Positions 18,217-27,334 of a stretch of DNA of 64,000 nt are shown here, piece after piece. The stretch is from contig NZ_JGYS01000022.1 of the NCBI RefSeq assembly GCF_000741175.1, positions 124,001 through 188,000 of the forward strand, read 5' to 3'. The stretch is from Bifidobacterium callitrichos DSM 23973. GTDB lineage: Bacteria > Actinomycetota > Actinomycetes > Actinomycetales > Bifidobacteriaceae. The notes beneath the pieces were generated by a model, which did not search any database, was not told the origin of the DNA, and saw nothing but the letters and a program-made list of their open reading frames with translations. Position 1 is the stretch's first letter. Each line of letters opens with the position of its first letter. Made by a program: the position numbers and the translations under genes.

Positions 18217-19764
18217 TCAATCGACCTTGGTCGTAACTACGCCGACGGCGCTCACGCCATCCATCCGCACGTCCCTGCAGTTGGCCAGTTCGATGCGCCC
18301 ACTGCCATCGGGCACTGCGCCAAGACGGATATCACGTAGCGTGACGTCACGCACCCAGTGCTCGGGATCGTCGAATCCGCGGATCAGGATGGCCGTGGTC
18401 GGCCTGTCGGAGCCGTTCTCGGTGCGTAGCCTACCGAGCACATCGAGGTGCTCGAACCGGTACCGCTCGAACATGGGCGCGCTTCCGGCCCCTTCTCCGT
18501 CGTCGTTGTACGAGACGGCGTGGATCGTGATCGCGGCGATGGCGCAATCGCGCACCGTCACGTCACGCACGTAACCGCCGCGTTTCGCCGTGCCTTTGAT
18601 GTGGATGCCGTATCGGCAGGCCGCGAAATCGCAATCCCAGATCCGTATGTCCTCGACGCCTCCGCTCATCTCGCTGCCGATCGCCACGCCGTGGCCGCTG
18701 CTGGATGAGCATCCGAAGATGCGCACATGACTTGTAGGTCTCCCGATGGCGTTGCCTTCCGGATTCTTGCCGGATTTGATGGCGACCATGTCGTCGCCCG
18801 TATGGAACCGGCAGTCGAACAGCACACAGTCCTCGCTCGAATCCGGATCCCAGCCATCGCCGTTCCATACACCGACCGATTCGAACGTGCAGCCGCAGGT
18901 GACCACCTGCTCGCAGTAGGTCATGTGGATGTTCCAGCTGGAGCTCCGGCCGACGGTGAGACCATCAAGGGTGAAGCCGCGCGTGTTGTTCACGTCGATG
19001 AGTCGGGGGCGGACACGACCGGGGATGGTGTCGGCGTTCTCGTATTCGTGGATCGCCTCGCCGAGACGGGCAAGCTCGTCCCGCAGTCGTATGCGTTCGG
19101 AGTCGATGACTCGGTGCATGAGCTCCGCTCCCCCGCCGAGAATCGATCCCTTTCCACGGATGGTCACGTCTTCGGTGGTGCATCCGACGGTATGGTCGAG
19201 CTCGCCCACGGTGATGAGACTCGCATAGCATTCCATTTCGAGCCCCTCAAAACGTGCCTTCACGCGAGGTTCGTAGTCGCGCGGATCGGTGCTGCCTTGC
19301 AATGTGGCATCTTCGGCGAGGACCAGCTCGCTATGGGATCGCATACGCAATGCCCCAGTGAGGAATACGCCGGCTGGAATGAGTACTGCCTCGTCCTGCC
19401 CGCAGTCATCGAGCGCACGCTGGATTGCGTCGGTGTTGAGCGTCCTGCCATCGCCGATCGCGTGATACGGCGCGGCGGTGACGTCGATCATCCTTTTGAC
19501 GACGGCGGTGCGGAATGTCGCAGCGGCAAGCGCTTCCGGTTCCGTACGAGTCCGCCGTTGCAATGACAGCTCGACCGAGTACTCGGTATCCGGATCCAAT
19601 CCATCGATCACGGCGAACGTACGGTCGATACCGTCGATGACGCGATCACCGATACGGAGCCGATACCGGTCGGATGCTCCGGCCGTCTCCGGCTTGTCCC
19701 AGTAGACGGTGAGCGAGTACGCACGCGGCACCGCCCGGAACAGGAATCCCGTCTTCGTCGTCAT
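18217..19764 (-). CDS. GH28 family polygalacturonase-like hydrolase
   Basis: 515 residues without a signal peptide. A fibronectin-like N-terminal part (about 1-90) precedes a right-handed beta-helix. GH28 active-site motifs appear in order: NGDGWDPDSS (NTD-type Asp), HTGDDMVAIKSG (DD), SGHGVAIGSE (GHG) and IHIKGTAKRGG (RIK-type). Family members cleave galacturonides or rhamnogalacturonan oligomers. Intracellular placement implies hydrolysis of imported oligosaccharides, consistent with the adjacent symporter. The start codon overlaps the stop of a tiny upstream ORF (ATGA). Confidence 0.9.
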   Translation of the reverse strand: MTTKTGFLFRAVPRAYSLTVYWDKPETAGASDRYRLRIGDRVIDGIDRTFAVIDGLDPDTEYSVELSLQRRTRTEPEALAAATFRTAVVKRMIDVTAAPYHAIGDGRTLNTDAIQRALDDCGQDEAVLIPAGVFLTGALRMRSHSELVLAEDATLQGSTDPRDYEPRVKARFEGLEMECYASLITVGELDHTVGCTTEDVTIRGKGSILGGGAELMHRVIDSERIRLRDELARLGEAIHEYENADTIPGRVRPRLIDVNNTRGFTLDGLTVGRSSSWNIHMTYCEQVVTCGCTFESVGVWNGDGWDPDSSEDCVLFDCRFHTGDDMVAIKSGKNPEGNAIGRPTSHVRIFGCSSSSGHGVAIGSEMSGGVEDIRIWDCDFAACRYGIHIKGTAKRGGYVRDVTVRDCAIAAITIHAVSYNDDGEGAGSAPMFERYRFEHLDVLGRLRTENGSDRPTTAILIRGFDDPEHWVRDVTLRDIRLGAVPDGSGRIELANCRDVRMDGVSAVGVVTTKVD

Positions 19765-19826
19765 TCTTCACCCCAAACTTGTTTCATCGCCTGGAACATC
19801 TCCTCGTCGGTCTCGTGGTTCTCCAT
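19761..19826 (-). CDS. Possible 21-residue upstream ORF coupled to GH28
   Basis: ATG at 19826 opens a 21-codon frame (starting MENHETDEEM, ending VWGEE) whose TGA overlaps the GH28 start as ATGA. The sequence is acidic and looks like a protein C-terminus. It may be the scar of a deleted gene or a translational-coupling leader. The frame is closed by TGA a few codons upstream, so no longer protein remains. Product uncertain. Confidence 0.35.
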   Translation of the reverse strand: MENHETDEEMFQAMKQVWGEE

Positions 19827-19899
19827 GTTGAGCACACTGCGTCATGCCGTCATGTCCTTGTCACTGCGTGTTACGTTGTTGCCGATGCGATCACAGCGC

Positions 19900-22038
19900 T
19901 CATGCCGTTTCGAGGATGAGTACGGCGTAGGGGGCGAGGGTGAGGGGTCCCGCGGCGATGTCCGTGTCGGTGAGCAGGTCGTGTCCGGCGAGCTCTTGCG
20001 GCAGGTCGACGCTGACGGTCGCGTACGCGGGGTTGAGGACGAACGTGAACGTCGTGCCGTCGTCGGCGATGCGGCGGGTCACCTCGATGGTGACGGGCGT
20101 CCCATCGGCCGGTGCGGCGATGTCGGCGACGGAGTCGACGGGCGTGCCGGTCAGCGGTTCGGCGGTCAGGCCGGCGATGCCGGTGCCGTCCAGGATCCGG
20201 TCAACGAACAACGGCATGGCCGTCTCGTCGGGGAACGTGGCGGCGTAGTACACGCCGCCGTTGCCCGCACTCGGACGGAACGTGAAGGCGGGCGTGCCGG
20301 CATAGTACTGGGTGCCGTAGGTGGCAAGCACCTGCGTGCCCTCGTCGGCCTCGAGCACATCGAACAGCACGCGGCCGTTCGGCGTCGCCGCCGTCCCGTC
20401 GCCGGCGCCGTCCGCGAACCGCAGCGGCACGACGGTCTTCGCCGGGTCGAGCGCGTCGGTCTCCTCGACCCACACGCCTGCCAGATCGCGCAGCGGCACC
20501 GGGATCTCGCCCTGGTAGAGGCTGTCGTGCTCGTCGGCCAGGGCGCTCAGCGAGGTCAGCAAGAGTCGCCCGCCGCCATCGACGAAGGCGTGCAGACGGG
20601 AGACGAGCGAGGCGTCCATCATGTACAGGCAGGGTGCGAGCACCACGTCGTAGCGATCGTACGAATCGTACGGGCCGACGATGTCGACCGGGATGTTGCG
20701 GCGGTGCAGTTCGGCGTACCAGCGGCGCACCTCGGCAACGTAGTCCATCGAGATCGTGGGCCCCGCGGACAGGCCGATGCCCCAGCGCGACTGCCAGTCG
20801 AAGACGAGCGCCACCTTCGCCGGCGCCACTCGGCTGCCGAGAATGCGGCCGGAGACGCGTTTCAGTTCGGCGCCGAGTTCGGCGCATTCGCGGAACGCGC
20901 GCGTGCGGTCGGTGCCGTCGGAGCCGATCAGCGCGCCGTGGAACTTCTCGCAGCCGGCACGGTTCTGCCGCAGCTGGAAGAACTGGACCGTGTCGGCGCC
21001 GTGGGCGACGGCCTGCCAGCTCAGCTCGCGCATCTGGCCGGGACGCTTCTGCGTGTTGTACGCCATCCAGTTCTGGCGGCTCGGCGTCTGCTCCATGAGC
21101 ATGAACGGCCTTCCGCCACCAACGCCGCGCATGAGCTCGTGGTTCATGGCCACGTCCGCCGCCGGGGCGTCGGGACGCGGGTAGGAATCCCAGGAGACGA
21201 CGTCGACGCTGTCGCGCCAGCGGAAGTAGTCGTAGGTCGGGTACGTGCCCATCATGTTCGTGGTGACCGGATTGACCGGGTCGAAGCGGCGAATCGCGGC
21301 CTTCTCCTCGTTGTACGAGTCGAGCACGCACTCGCCATAGAAGCGCTGGTAGTCGAGGGAGTAGCCGCCGAGAATGGCCTTGCCGCCCCAGCTGGTCATG
21401 TCGCCGAGCTCGTTGGGCGGGAAGATCTCGTCGAAGCTGTGGTAGGTGTGGGACCAGAACGCCGCGTTCCACGCCTCGTTGACGGCCTCGATGCTGCCGT
21501 AGCGCGCCTTGAGCCAATCGCGGAACCGTTCGGCGCACGTGTCGCACCAGCACATGCCGCCGTATTCGTTGCCGACGTGCCACGCGACGAGATTGTCGAG
21601 ATGCCCATAGCGTTCGGCGAGCTTGCCGGCGAGCGCCGCCGAGTACCTGCGGAAGGTCGGGCTGTTGATGCACGCGTTGTGGCGTTCGCGATGGCGCATC
21701 CTGCGCCCCTTCTCGTCGACGCGGTTGACGTCGGGGTGACGCAGGGCCATCCATGCGGGCAGTGCGCCCGTGGAGGTGGCCATGACGATCGAGAGCCCCG
21801 CGTCGGTGACGGTTTCGACGATCCGGTCGAGTCTGGAGAAGTCGTATTCGTCCTCGCTGGGCTGCAGCTGCGCCCAAGAGAACACGTTGAGGGTGACCTC
21901 GTTGACGCCGGCCTCACGCAAGAGGTGCATGTCCTCGTGCCAGATCTCCTCCGGCCACTGTTCGGGGTTGTAGTCGCCGCCGTAGAGCATACCGCCCTGC
22001 GAGGCGAGGCGGTCGGCGAAGGTCGGTGTGTCGGCCAT
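19900..22038 (-). CDS. GH42 beta-galactosidase
   Basis: 712 residues from the ATG at 22038, which follows AAAGGACACCGATCGCC; an in-frame ATG at 22110 has no family similarity. GH42 signatures: GGDYNPEQWPEEIW near the N-terminus, AWHVGNEYGGMCWCDTC with the acid/base Glu and a Cys cluster, and FMLMEQTPSRQNW with the nucleophile Glu. The family cleaves beta-galactosides, often plant galactan or arabinogalactan oligomers in bifidobacteria. No signal peptide. Same strand as GH28 and the six-hairpin gene, with 68 bp to the latter. Confidence 0.94.
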   Translation of the reverse strand: MADTPTFADRLASQGGMLYGGDYNPEQWPEEIWHEDMHLLREAGVNEVTLNVFSWAQLQPSEDEYDFSRLDRIVETVTDAGLSIVMATSTGALPAWMALRHPDVNRVDEKGRRMRHRERHNACINSPTFRRYSAALAGKLAERYGHLDNLVAWHVGNEYGGMCWCDTCAERFRDWLKARYGSIEAVNEAWNAAFWSHTYHSFDEIFPPNELGDMTSWGGKAILGGYSLDYQRFYGECVLDSYNEEKAAIRRFDPVNPVTTNMMGTYPTYDYFRWRDSVDVVSWDSYPRPDAPAADVAMNHELMRGVGGGRPFMLMEQTPSRQNWMAYNTQKRPGQMRELSWQAVAHGADTVQFFQLRQNRAGCEKFHGALIGSDGTDRTRAFRECAELGAELKRVSGRILGSRVAPAKVALVFDWQSRWGIGLSAGPTISMDYVAEVRRWYAELHRRNIPVDIVGPYDSYDRYDVVLAPCLYMMDASLVSRLHAFVDGGGRLLLTSLSALADEHDSLYQGEIPVPLRDLAGVWVEETDALDPAKTVVPLRFADGAGDGTAATPNGRVLFDVLEADEGTQVLATYGTQYYAGTPAFTFRPSAGNGGVYYAATFPDETAMPLFVDRILDGTGIAGLTAEPLTGTPVDSVADIAAPADGTPVTIEVTRRIADDGTTFTFVLNPAYATVSVDLPQELAGHDLLTDTDIAAGPLTLAPYAVLILETA

Positions 22039-22106
22039 GGCGATCGGTGTCCTTTCTCTACCGTCCGTAACGGTCGTCTTCGATGCCGCTGGTTGGATTG
22101 ATGACA

Positions 22107-24146
22107 TCACTCGGCGTCGAGCCTGTGACGAAGGATGAAGTACAGCGCCCAGTCCTGGTCGTTGGCCATCGGATCGGCGAAGTGCGTACGCTCGCCGTTG
22201 ACGGAGAACGGGAACACGTAGGCGCAGGAGGCGGTACCATCCGGGAAGAACAGCTGCAGCAACGCCTTGCGAGAGGCGTCCGCACGACGGCGGTATTGCG
22301 AAGCCCGCTCGCCGTCGTCCATGAGATCGGCGGCCAGATCGAACAGGTCGCCGGTCAGCCCGCTCCAGTAGTGCGGGAACGTGTCGCCGTACTGCTTGCG
22401 CTTGCCGAACCAGAATCCGTCCCAGTGGCGGATCGCGACCTCGTTGAGATGCGCGTCGGGCTGGCAGCCGTTGAACTGGTCGAGCACGTGCAGCTGTTCG
22501 AATCCGGCGGCGAGCAGCGCCCGATCGCCGGTCAGTGCGGCGGTCTGCAGGATCACGCTCGTGGCCGGGGCGACGATCGACTGCTCGTAGTTGACCTCAT
22601 GCTTCGGGTAGTTGAGCCCGAGTCCTGCGAGTTCGCGCGCGTGACGGACGAACAGGTCGCGCATCTCGTCGTGCAGATCAGCCTCCCCGGCTTCGTCGAG
22701 CGCGTGTTCGAGCGCGAGGATCGGCAGTTCGATCGGATAGAAGCGGAACGACCCCTGCGCGTAGAACCATGCGAGGATGCGGCAGGCGATCCTGAGATCC
22801 TCGACGTCGCCGTCGAGCTTCCACAGCTCCACGTACAGTTCGGCGTACCAGGGCGCGTTGTACAGACGGCGATACGAATTGTCGCGGGGCGCGTCGTTGA
22901 ACACCTCGCCGGTGGCGGTGTCGACCAGTTCGCGTTCGACGAACGCGCGGTAGTCGCGCAGACTGTCGGCGAGCCTCTCCCGCAGACCGTCGGAATCGCG
23001 CTGAGCGGTACCGTCCACGAGGGTTCCGTCGCCCAACGCCCGCAGGGAGGCGACGAGGAGCAGTCCCATGCCGACGCGCTCGCGGCCGGCGTTGTAGTCG
23101 TTGACGACCAAGCCGCTGTCGTCGCCCGCATAGTAGTACTGTCCGCCGTCCTCGTTGTCATACGGTAGGTACGCGCCCCTGAGATGCTCGTCCTGCCCGC
23201 GGTACTGCTGGCGGTCGGCGATGAAGCGGACACGTTCGGCGATCAGTCGGTCGATCGGTGCGGAGACGAACAGACGGGTCGTGACCGTGCGCTCGCCGGC
23301 CCGGACGGTGAAGCGGTGTTCGCCGACTCGGTCGCGGTAGGTGTCGTGCGTGAACGCGTCCGCGTCGTCGGGCGTGTAGGAGAACAGGTATCCGCCTTCC
23401 CCGTCCGGGGAGGCCGGCAGTCCGTTGACGCTGACCGTCTCGCCCGGCTGAAGCGCGAACGACGGGTGGATGCGCAGCACGGCCGTCTCGTCGGGGAACA
23501 TGACGTACGAGTTCCAGCGTGCGTCGATGAACCGGCTGCGGGACGCGGCCTGGCGTAGGAAGTCCTCGCGCGAGGCGCAGGGGAAGATCGTCCATGAGAT
23601 CGTGCGCGTCTGCCCGGGGGCGAACTCCATCGCCTCGGGATGCAGCACGAAGCATCCGCGGTCGTTGCTGTAGTGGCTGAAGTCGCGACTGACGCTGTAG
23701 TCGGCGAGCGCACCCTCGGTCAGGACGAGTCCCAGATGCGGCGCCTTGCCGCTCATGCGCAGGGCGAGGATCCAACTGCAGGTGCCGCCGCAGAAGAGGT
23801 GCGCGTTGCAGTGGCGTTCGATCGAGTAGTCGCCGGTCTCATCCCAGTAGCGGTCCTCGAGCGGCAGGGTGATGCCGATGTCGCCGACCGCGGCGCTGAT
23901 GGTCTTGGCGGTGGCGTTGCCGAGCAGGATGGTGGTGACGATCGTGTCGCCGTCGCGCATCATGTGGACGGTGGACTGGATGCCGGCCGGCGCGCTCACG
24001 GCGGCGTACGGGTGGTCGTGGCGCAGCCAGTCCATGCCCTCCGGGTCTGCGGAGAATCGGATCGATACGTCTGCCAACTGGGAGGTCATGGCCTTGGTGT
24101 CGGCGTACGCCGGTGTCACCGGTGAGTTGCTGCCGAGTGCGTACAT
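22107..24146 (-). CDS. Six-hairpin glycosidase-like protein of unknown specificity
   Basis: 679 residues from the ATG at 24146 (behind GGAAAGGAACAACCC). The N-terminal half looks like a beta-sandwich. The C-terminal half has repeated aromatic and Asp-rich helical hairpins (DNEDGGQYYYAGDD, NAPWYAELYVELWKLD, PHYWSGLTGDLFDLA), as in (alpha/alpha)6 glycosidases. No family number can be assigned by eye. No signal peptide, so it acts inside the cell on imported material. The neighbours GH28, GH42 and GH43 suggest a pectin or arabinogalactan oligosaccharide substrate. Upstream in-frame sequence includes a 12-bp tandem repeat. Confidence 0.7.
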   Translation of the reverse strand: MYALGSNSPVTPAYADTKAMTSQLADVSIRFSADPEGMDWLRHDHPYAAVSAPAGIQSTVHMMRDGDTIVTTILLGNATAKTISAAVGDIGITLPLEDRYWDETGDYSIERHCNAHLFCGGTCSWILALRMSGKAPHLGLVLTEGALADYSVSRDFSHYSNDRGCFVLHPEAMEFAPGQTRTISWTIFPCASREDFLRQAASRSRFIDARWNSYVMFPDETAVLRIHPSFALQPGETVSVNGLPASPDGEGGYLFSYTPDDADAFTHDTYRDRVGEHRFTVRAGERTVTTRLFVSAPIDRLIAERVRFIADRQQYRGQDEHLRGAYLPYDNEDGGQYYYAGDDSGLVVNDYNAGRERVGMGLLLVASLRALGDGTLVDGTAQRDSDGLRERLADSLRDYRAFVERELVDTATGEVFNDAPRDNSYRRLYNAPWYAELYVELWKLDGDVEDLRIACRILAWFYAQGSFRFYPIELPILALEHALDEAGEADLHDEMRDLFVRHARELAGLGLNYPKHEVNYEQSIVAPATSVILQTAALTGDRALLAAGFEQLHVLDQFNGCQPDAHLNEVAIRHWDGFWFGKRKQYGDTFPHYWSGLTGDLFDLAADLMDDGERASQYRRRADASRKALLQLFFPDGTASCAYVFPFSVNGERTHFADPMANDQDWALYFILRHRLDAE

Positions 24147-24159
24147 GGGTTGTTCCTTT

Positions 24160-24195
24160 CCCGAGATGATTCCCGAGATGATCCCCGAGATAATC
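24160..24195. repeat. Three 12-bp tandem repeats
   Basis: Units CCCGAGATGATT, CCCGAGATGATC and CCCGAGATAATC lie head to tail between the GH43 stop and the SD of the six-hairpin gene. They may tune spacing or arise by slippage. The three units differ at only two positions. Confidence 0.9.
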
Positions 24196-24208
24196 CCGGG
24201 TGAGTGTC

Positions 24209-25123
24209 CTACAGGCGGTTGTCCCATTCGTCGTGCCATTCGAGCAGCGCCTTGCGATCGCCGATCTCGATGGGCAGGGTGACGAGTTGCGAGTTGCCGA
24301 GGTCCTTCGGGTTCCAGCGGTCGCCGATGTAGAGGAAGCGGGTGGCGTGCCACTGGTCGGCGCCGTCGAGCGGGACGATGATGTCGCACTGCGAGTCGAA
24401 CGTGCGCGAGCCCGCCGGGGTGAACGGCTTCCAGTCGCTCCAGGGGCCGCGCAGGTCGGAGGCGGTCGCGTACATGTTGTCGTTGCAGTCCCAACCGGTC
24501 AGCTGCGAGCCGAACCAGTAGTAGACGCCGTCACGCTTGACCATGATCGGCGACTCGTAGCCCGCCCAGTAGTCGGTGCCCTTGAGGCAGGCCACGTCCT
24601 CGACGACGCTCAGATAGTCCTCGGACAGGCGGTAGATGTGCGTGCCGTGCGGGCGGTCCTCGGACAGGATGTATCCGGTGCCGTCCTCATCCTGGAACAC
24701 GCCGATGTCGCGCGATTCGTAGCCGCGGAACTGGAACGTGGAGAGGAATTCAAACGGGCCGGTCGGCGAGTCGGCGATCGCGGTGCCGATGTGCGCATAC
24801 GAATAGTTGTTCTCGCCGTCGACATGCAGGTACATGACGTACCTGCCGTCCGAGGGGCGGCGCAGGACCTTCGGGCGTTCGATGATGCGGGTCGGCCCGA
24901 AGATCTCGCCCTCCTCGCCTACCGGCAGGACGGTGCCCTCGTGACGCCACTGAACGAAGTCGGTGGTGGAGTAGCAGGCGACGCCCTGGAAGAGGTTGCC
25001 GTCGTTCTTGATCTCGCCGTACGCGTACCAGCGCTCGTCGAAGCGCTGCACGCCGATGCCGTGGAGCTGGGCTACGTTGCCTTCCGTGTCGCGGAACAGC
25101 TGGACGCCTTTGAGAGTGGCCAT
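24209..25123 (-). CDS. GH43-like glycosidase (galactanase/arabinosidase subgroup)
   Basis: 304 residues from the ATG at 25123 behind AAAGGAGAATCCGAC. The five-bladed propeller pattern is visible: LHGIGVQRFDERWYAYGE, then IIERPKVLRRPSDGRYVMYLH, RDIGVFQDEDGTGYIL and YWAGYESPIMVKRDGVYYW. The ERPKV and YESP elements match the GH43 subgroup that includes exo-beta-1,3-galactanases (GH43_24-like); the exact subfamily is an inference. No signal peptide. It is the most upstream hydrolase of the same-strand glycosidase set and lies 92 bp from the ABC exporter gene. Confidence 0.78.
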   Translation of the reverse strand: MATLKGVQLFRDTEGNVAQLHGIGVQRFDERWYAYGEIKNDGNLFQGVACYSTTDFVQWRHEGTVLPVGEEGEIFGPTRIIERPKVLRRPSDGRYVMYLHVDGENNYSYAHIGTAIADSPTGPFEFLSTFQFRGYESRDIGVFQDEDGTGYILSEDRPHGTHIYRLSEDYLSVVEDVACLKGTDYWAGYESPIMVKRDGVYYWFGSQLTGWDCNDNMYATASDLRGPWSDWKPFTPAGSRTFDSQCDIIVPLDGADQWHATRFLYIGDRWNPKDLGNSQLVTLPIEIGDRKALLEWHDEWDNRL

Positions 25124-25215
25124 GTCGGATTCTCCTTTGATGGTTCTGATGATGTGATGGTGGGTCGGTGGATGGTGATGGTTGCGGCAGGGACCTTCGG
25201 GAAGGTCATCTCCCG

Positions 25216-27006
25216 CTACTCCTGCATGGTCTTCAACCGCCAGAACTTGCCGCGGGCGGCCATGAGCTCCTCGTACGGTCCCTGTTCGACGATGCGCCCG
25301 TGTTCGAGCACGATGATGCGATCCGCGTTGCGGATGGTGGACAGCCTGTGCGCGACCATGAACGTCGTGCAATGGCCCATCATCCGCTCGGTGGCGTGCT
25401 GCACCTTCTTCTCGGAGACCGAGTCGAGGGCACTGGTCGCCTCGTCGAACACGATGATGCGCGGGTGGCGGATCAGGGCGCGCGCGATCGAGATGCGCTG
25501 CTTCTGTCCGCCGGACAGGGTGCCGCCGTGCTCGCCGATCAGCGTGTCGAGCCCGTCGGGCAGCTGGGCGACCACGTCGTCGAGACCGACCTCGTCGATG
25601 ATCCGCTCGACCTCCGCGTCGTCGACGTGTTCGAGACCATACGTGATGTTGTCGCGCAGGGTGCCGGAGAACAGGATCGTGTTCTGCGGCACCACGGCGA
25701 TCTGGCTGCGGTAGGCGTCGAGGTCCATGCGCTTCAGGTCGACGCCGTCGACGAGCACGGCTCCCGACTCCGGTTCGCCGAAGCCGATGAGCAGTTTGAT
25801 GAGCGTCGACTTGCCGGAGCCCGAGTCGCCGACGAAGGCGATCGACTCCCCCGCCCTGACCTTGAGCGAGAAGTCGTTGAGGACGAGCGGCAGGTCCGGC
25901 TTGTAGCGGAAGTCCACATGCCGGTATTCGACGTCGCCGTCGAGCCTGCCCGGTTCGACGCCGTTCTGCTTCGGATTGTGCTCGACGTCGTCCTCCTGGA
26001 GCACCTCGCCGATCGAGTTGATCGACTCGACGCCCTTGGTGAGCAGCGGGTACATGTTGATCATGTTGGACACGCCGTTGACGATCTGCGTGAAGTACGT
26101 CTGGAACAGGACCACATCACCCACCGAGATCCGCCCGCGATAGGCGAGATACCCGGTGAAGCCCAGACACAGCAGCTGGAAGATCTGGAAGATCACCCAG
26201 CTGGTGGCGCCGAACACGATGTTGATGATGTCGAGCCTGAGGCCCGCGGAGCGGATGAACTCAAGCTTGCGGTCCATCTTGCGGATCTCGACGTTCTCCA
26301 GACCGTGGGCGCGGGTGACCGGGATCATCTCGATCATCTCGGCGACCGCCGCCTGCGTGCGCTCCATCTGATTGCGGAAGTCGTGGTTGGACTCGCGGAT
26401 CGGACGGCGGAAGAACCAGATCGCGAAGATCGCGGTCGGGATCGCCAACGCGAAGAACACGAGAACGGTCGGACTGCTCACCGCGGTGACGGTCACGGCG
26501 ATGATGATGTCGAGGATCACCAGCGGCAGGCTGCGGTAGGTCTGGTCGAGCAGCACCTCCACATTCTCCACGTCGCGCATGATCTTCGACATGAGCCTGC
26601 CGGACTGCGTCTCCGTGTGGAAGCGGATCGACAGCTGCTGGAGCTTGGCGATGAGACTGCCGCGCAGACGCCGTTCGATGAGCCTGTTCACCTTGCCGAA
26701 GTGCCTGATGTACAGGTACGCGGTGCCGATGTTCTGCGCGATGAAGAAGATACCGATGATGAGGTTGATCACCATCTCCGTGACGGAATGCGACGCCGGA
26801 TCCGTGGCGCAGTTGATGATGTTGCGGGTCACGATCGGCGTGACCCACATCGGCGACTGCTTGGCGATCAGCGCGATCGTCGAGATGGTCAGATCCCTGC
26901 CGCTGCCCTTGAAGAAGTGCAGCAGGATGCGGATCGGATGACCGCTGTTGCGCCGATAGTTCTGGATGTATTCGTCGAACGTGGCCGCTTGAGCTTGTGG
27001 AGCCAT
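25216..27006 (-). CDS. ABC exporter, fused permease and ATPase
   Basis: 596 residues. An N-terminal six-helix ABC-exporter domain (about 30-320) precedes an ATPase domain with Walker A VGDSGSGKST, Q-loop PQNTIL, signature TLSGGQKQRIS, Walker B IIVFDEATSAL and an H-loop in VAHRLST. It works as a homodimer or heterodimer; the canonical Glu after Walker B is present, so the site looks active. Similar half-transporters often occur in bifidobacterial sugar loci, with unknown cargo. The ATG at 27006 follows GGAAGGTATGGGAAC. Confidence 0.9.
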   Translation of the reverse strand: MAPQAQAATFDEYIQNYRRNSGHPIRILLHFFKGSGRDLTISTIALIAKQSPMWVTPIVTRNIINCATDPASHSVTEMVINLIIGIFFIAQNIGTAYLYIRHFGKVNRLIERRLRGSLIAKLQQLSIRFHTETQSGRLMSKIMRDVENVEVLLDQTYRSLPLVILDIIIAVTVTAVSSPTVLVFFALAIPTAIFAIWFFRRPIRESNHDFRNQMERTQAAVAEMIEMIPVTRAHGLENVEIRKMDRKLEFIRSAGLRLDIINIVFGATSWVIFQIFQLLCLGFTGYLAYRGRISVGDVVLFQTYFTQIVNGVSNMINMYPLLTKGVESINSIGEVLQEDDVEHNPKQNGVEPGRLDGDVEYRHVDFRYKPDLPLVLNDFSLKVRAGESIAFVGDSGSGKSTLIKLLIGFGEPESGAVLVDGVDLKRMDLDAYRSQIAVVPQNTILFSGTLRDNITYGLEHVDDAEVERIIDEVGLDDVVAQLPDGLDTLIGEHGGTLSGGQKQRISIARALIRHPRIIVFDEATSALDSVSEKKVQHATERMMGHCTTFMVAHRLSTIRNADRIIVLEHGRIVEQGPYEELMAARGKFWRLKTMQE

Positions 27007-27295
27007 GTTCCCATACCTTCCCTATGCTCCTAAGCTCTCCCTCCAAGGGAAAAGCCTAGCATCAGCACATTGCGGACAAGCCGCCTCGGATCGACTACGT
27101 TGGATGTTCACGGATGAGGAATTGAGGATGCCAGAACCGACGTCCGAACCGGTTGGCAGGAAGGAGAGGGATTGCTTTCCGGTTCGGTCATCGACCCCGG
27201 CAAGAGTTATTTCAGCCCTTGACCGCTCAGCAATTAAGGACCGGCCTTCGACCGGACTCAATGCTGCCTTCGCTCGGCTCTCGCCTCACTCAGGC
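27007..27295. other. Spacer upstream of the ABC exporter
   Basis: No convincing gene. It contains a second copy of the permease stop region (TCAGCCCTTGACCGC at 27212-27226, repeated at 27332-27346). This suggests a partial duplication of the permease 3' end. The 79-codon minus-strand frame here (27022-27261) has no recognisable features. Confidence 0.5.
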
Positions 27296-27334
27296 TGAGC
27301 CTACGGGAAGCCCACTGGGCTTCCCGTAGGCTCA
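27296..27334. terminator. Strong hairpin at the end of the ABC permease gene
   Basis: Perfect 18-bp arms (TGAGCCTACGGGAAGCCC and its complement) with a 3-nt loop. The right arm includes the permease stop codon. No T-run follows on either side, so it may protect mRNA ends rather than act as a classical terminator. Confidence 0.65.

Noticed and set aside
27022..27261. A 79-codon minus-strand frame upstream of the ABC exporter
   Set aside because: No SD, no family similarity and it lies over duplicated permease-end sequence.
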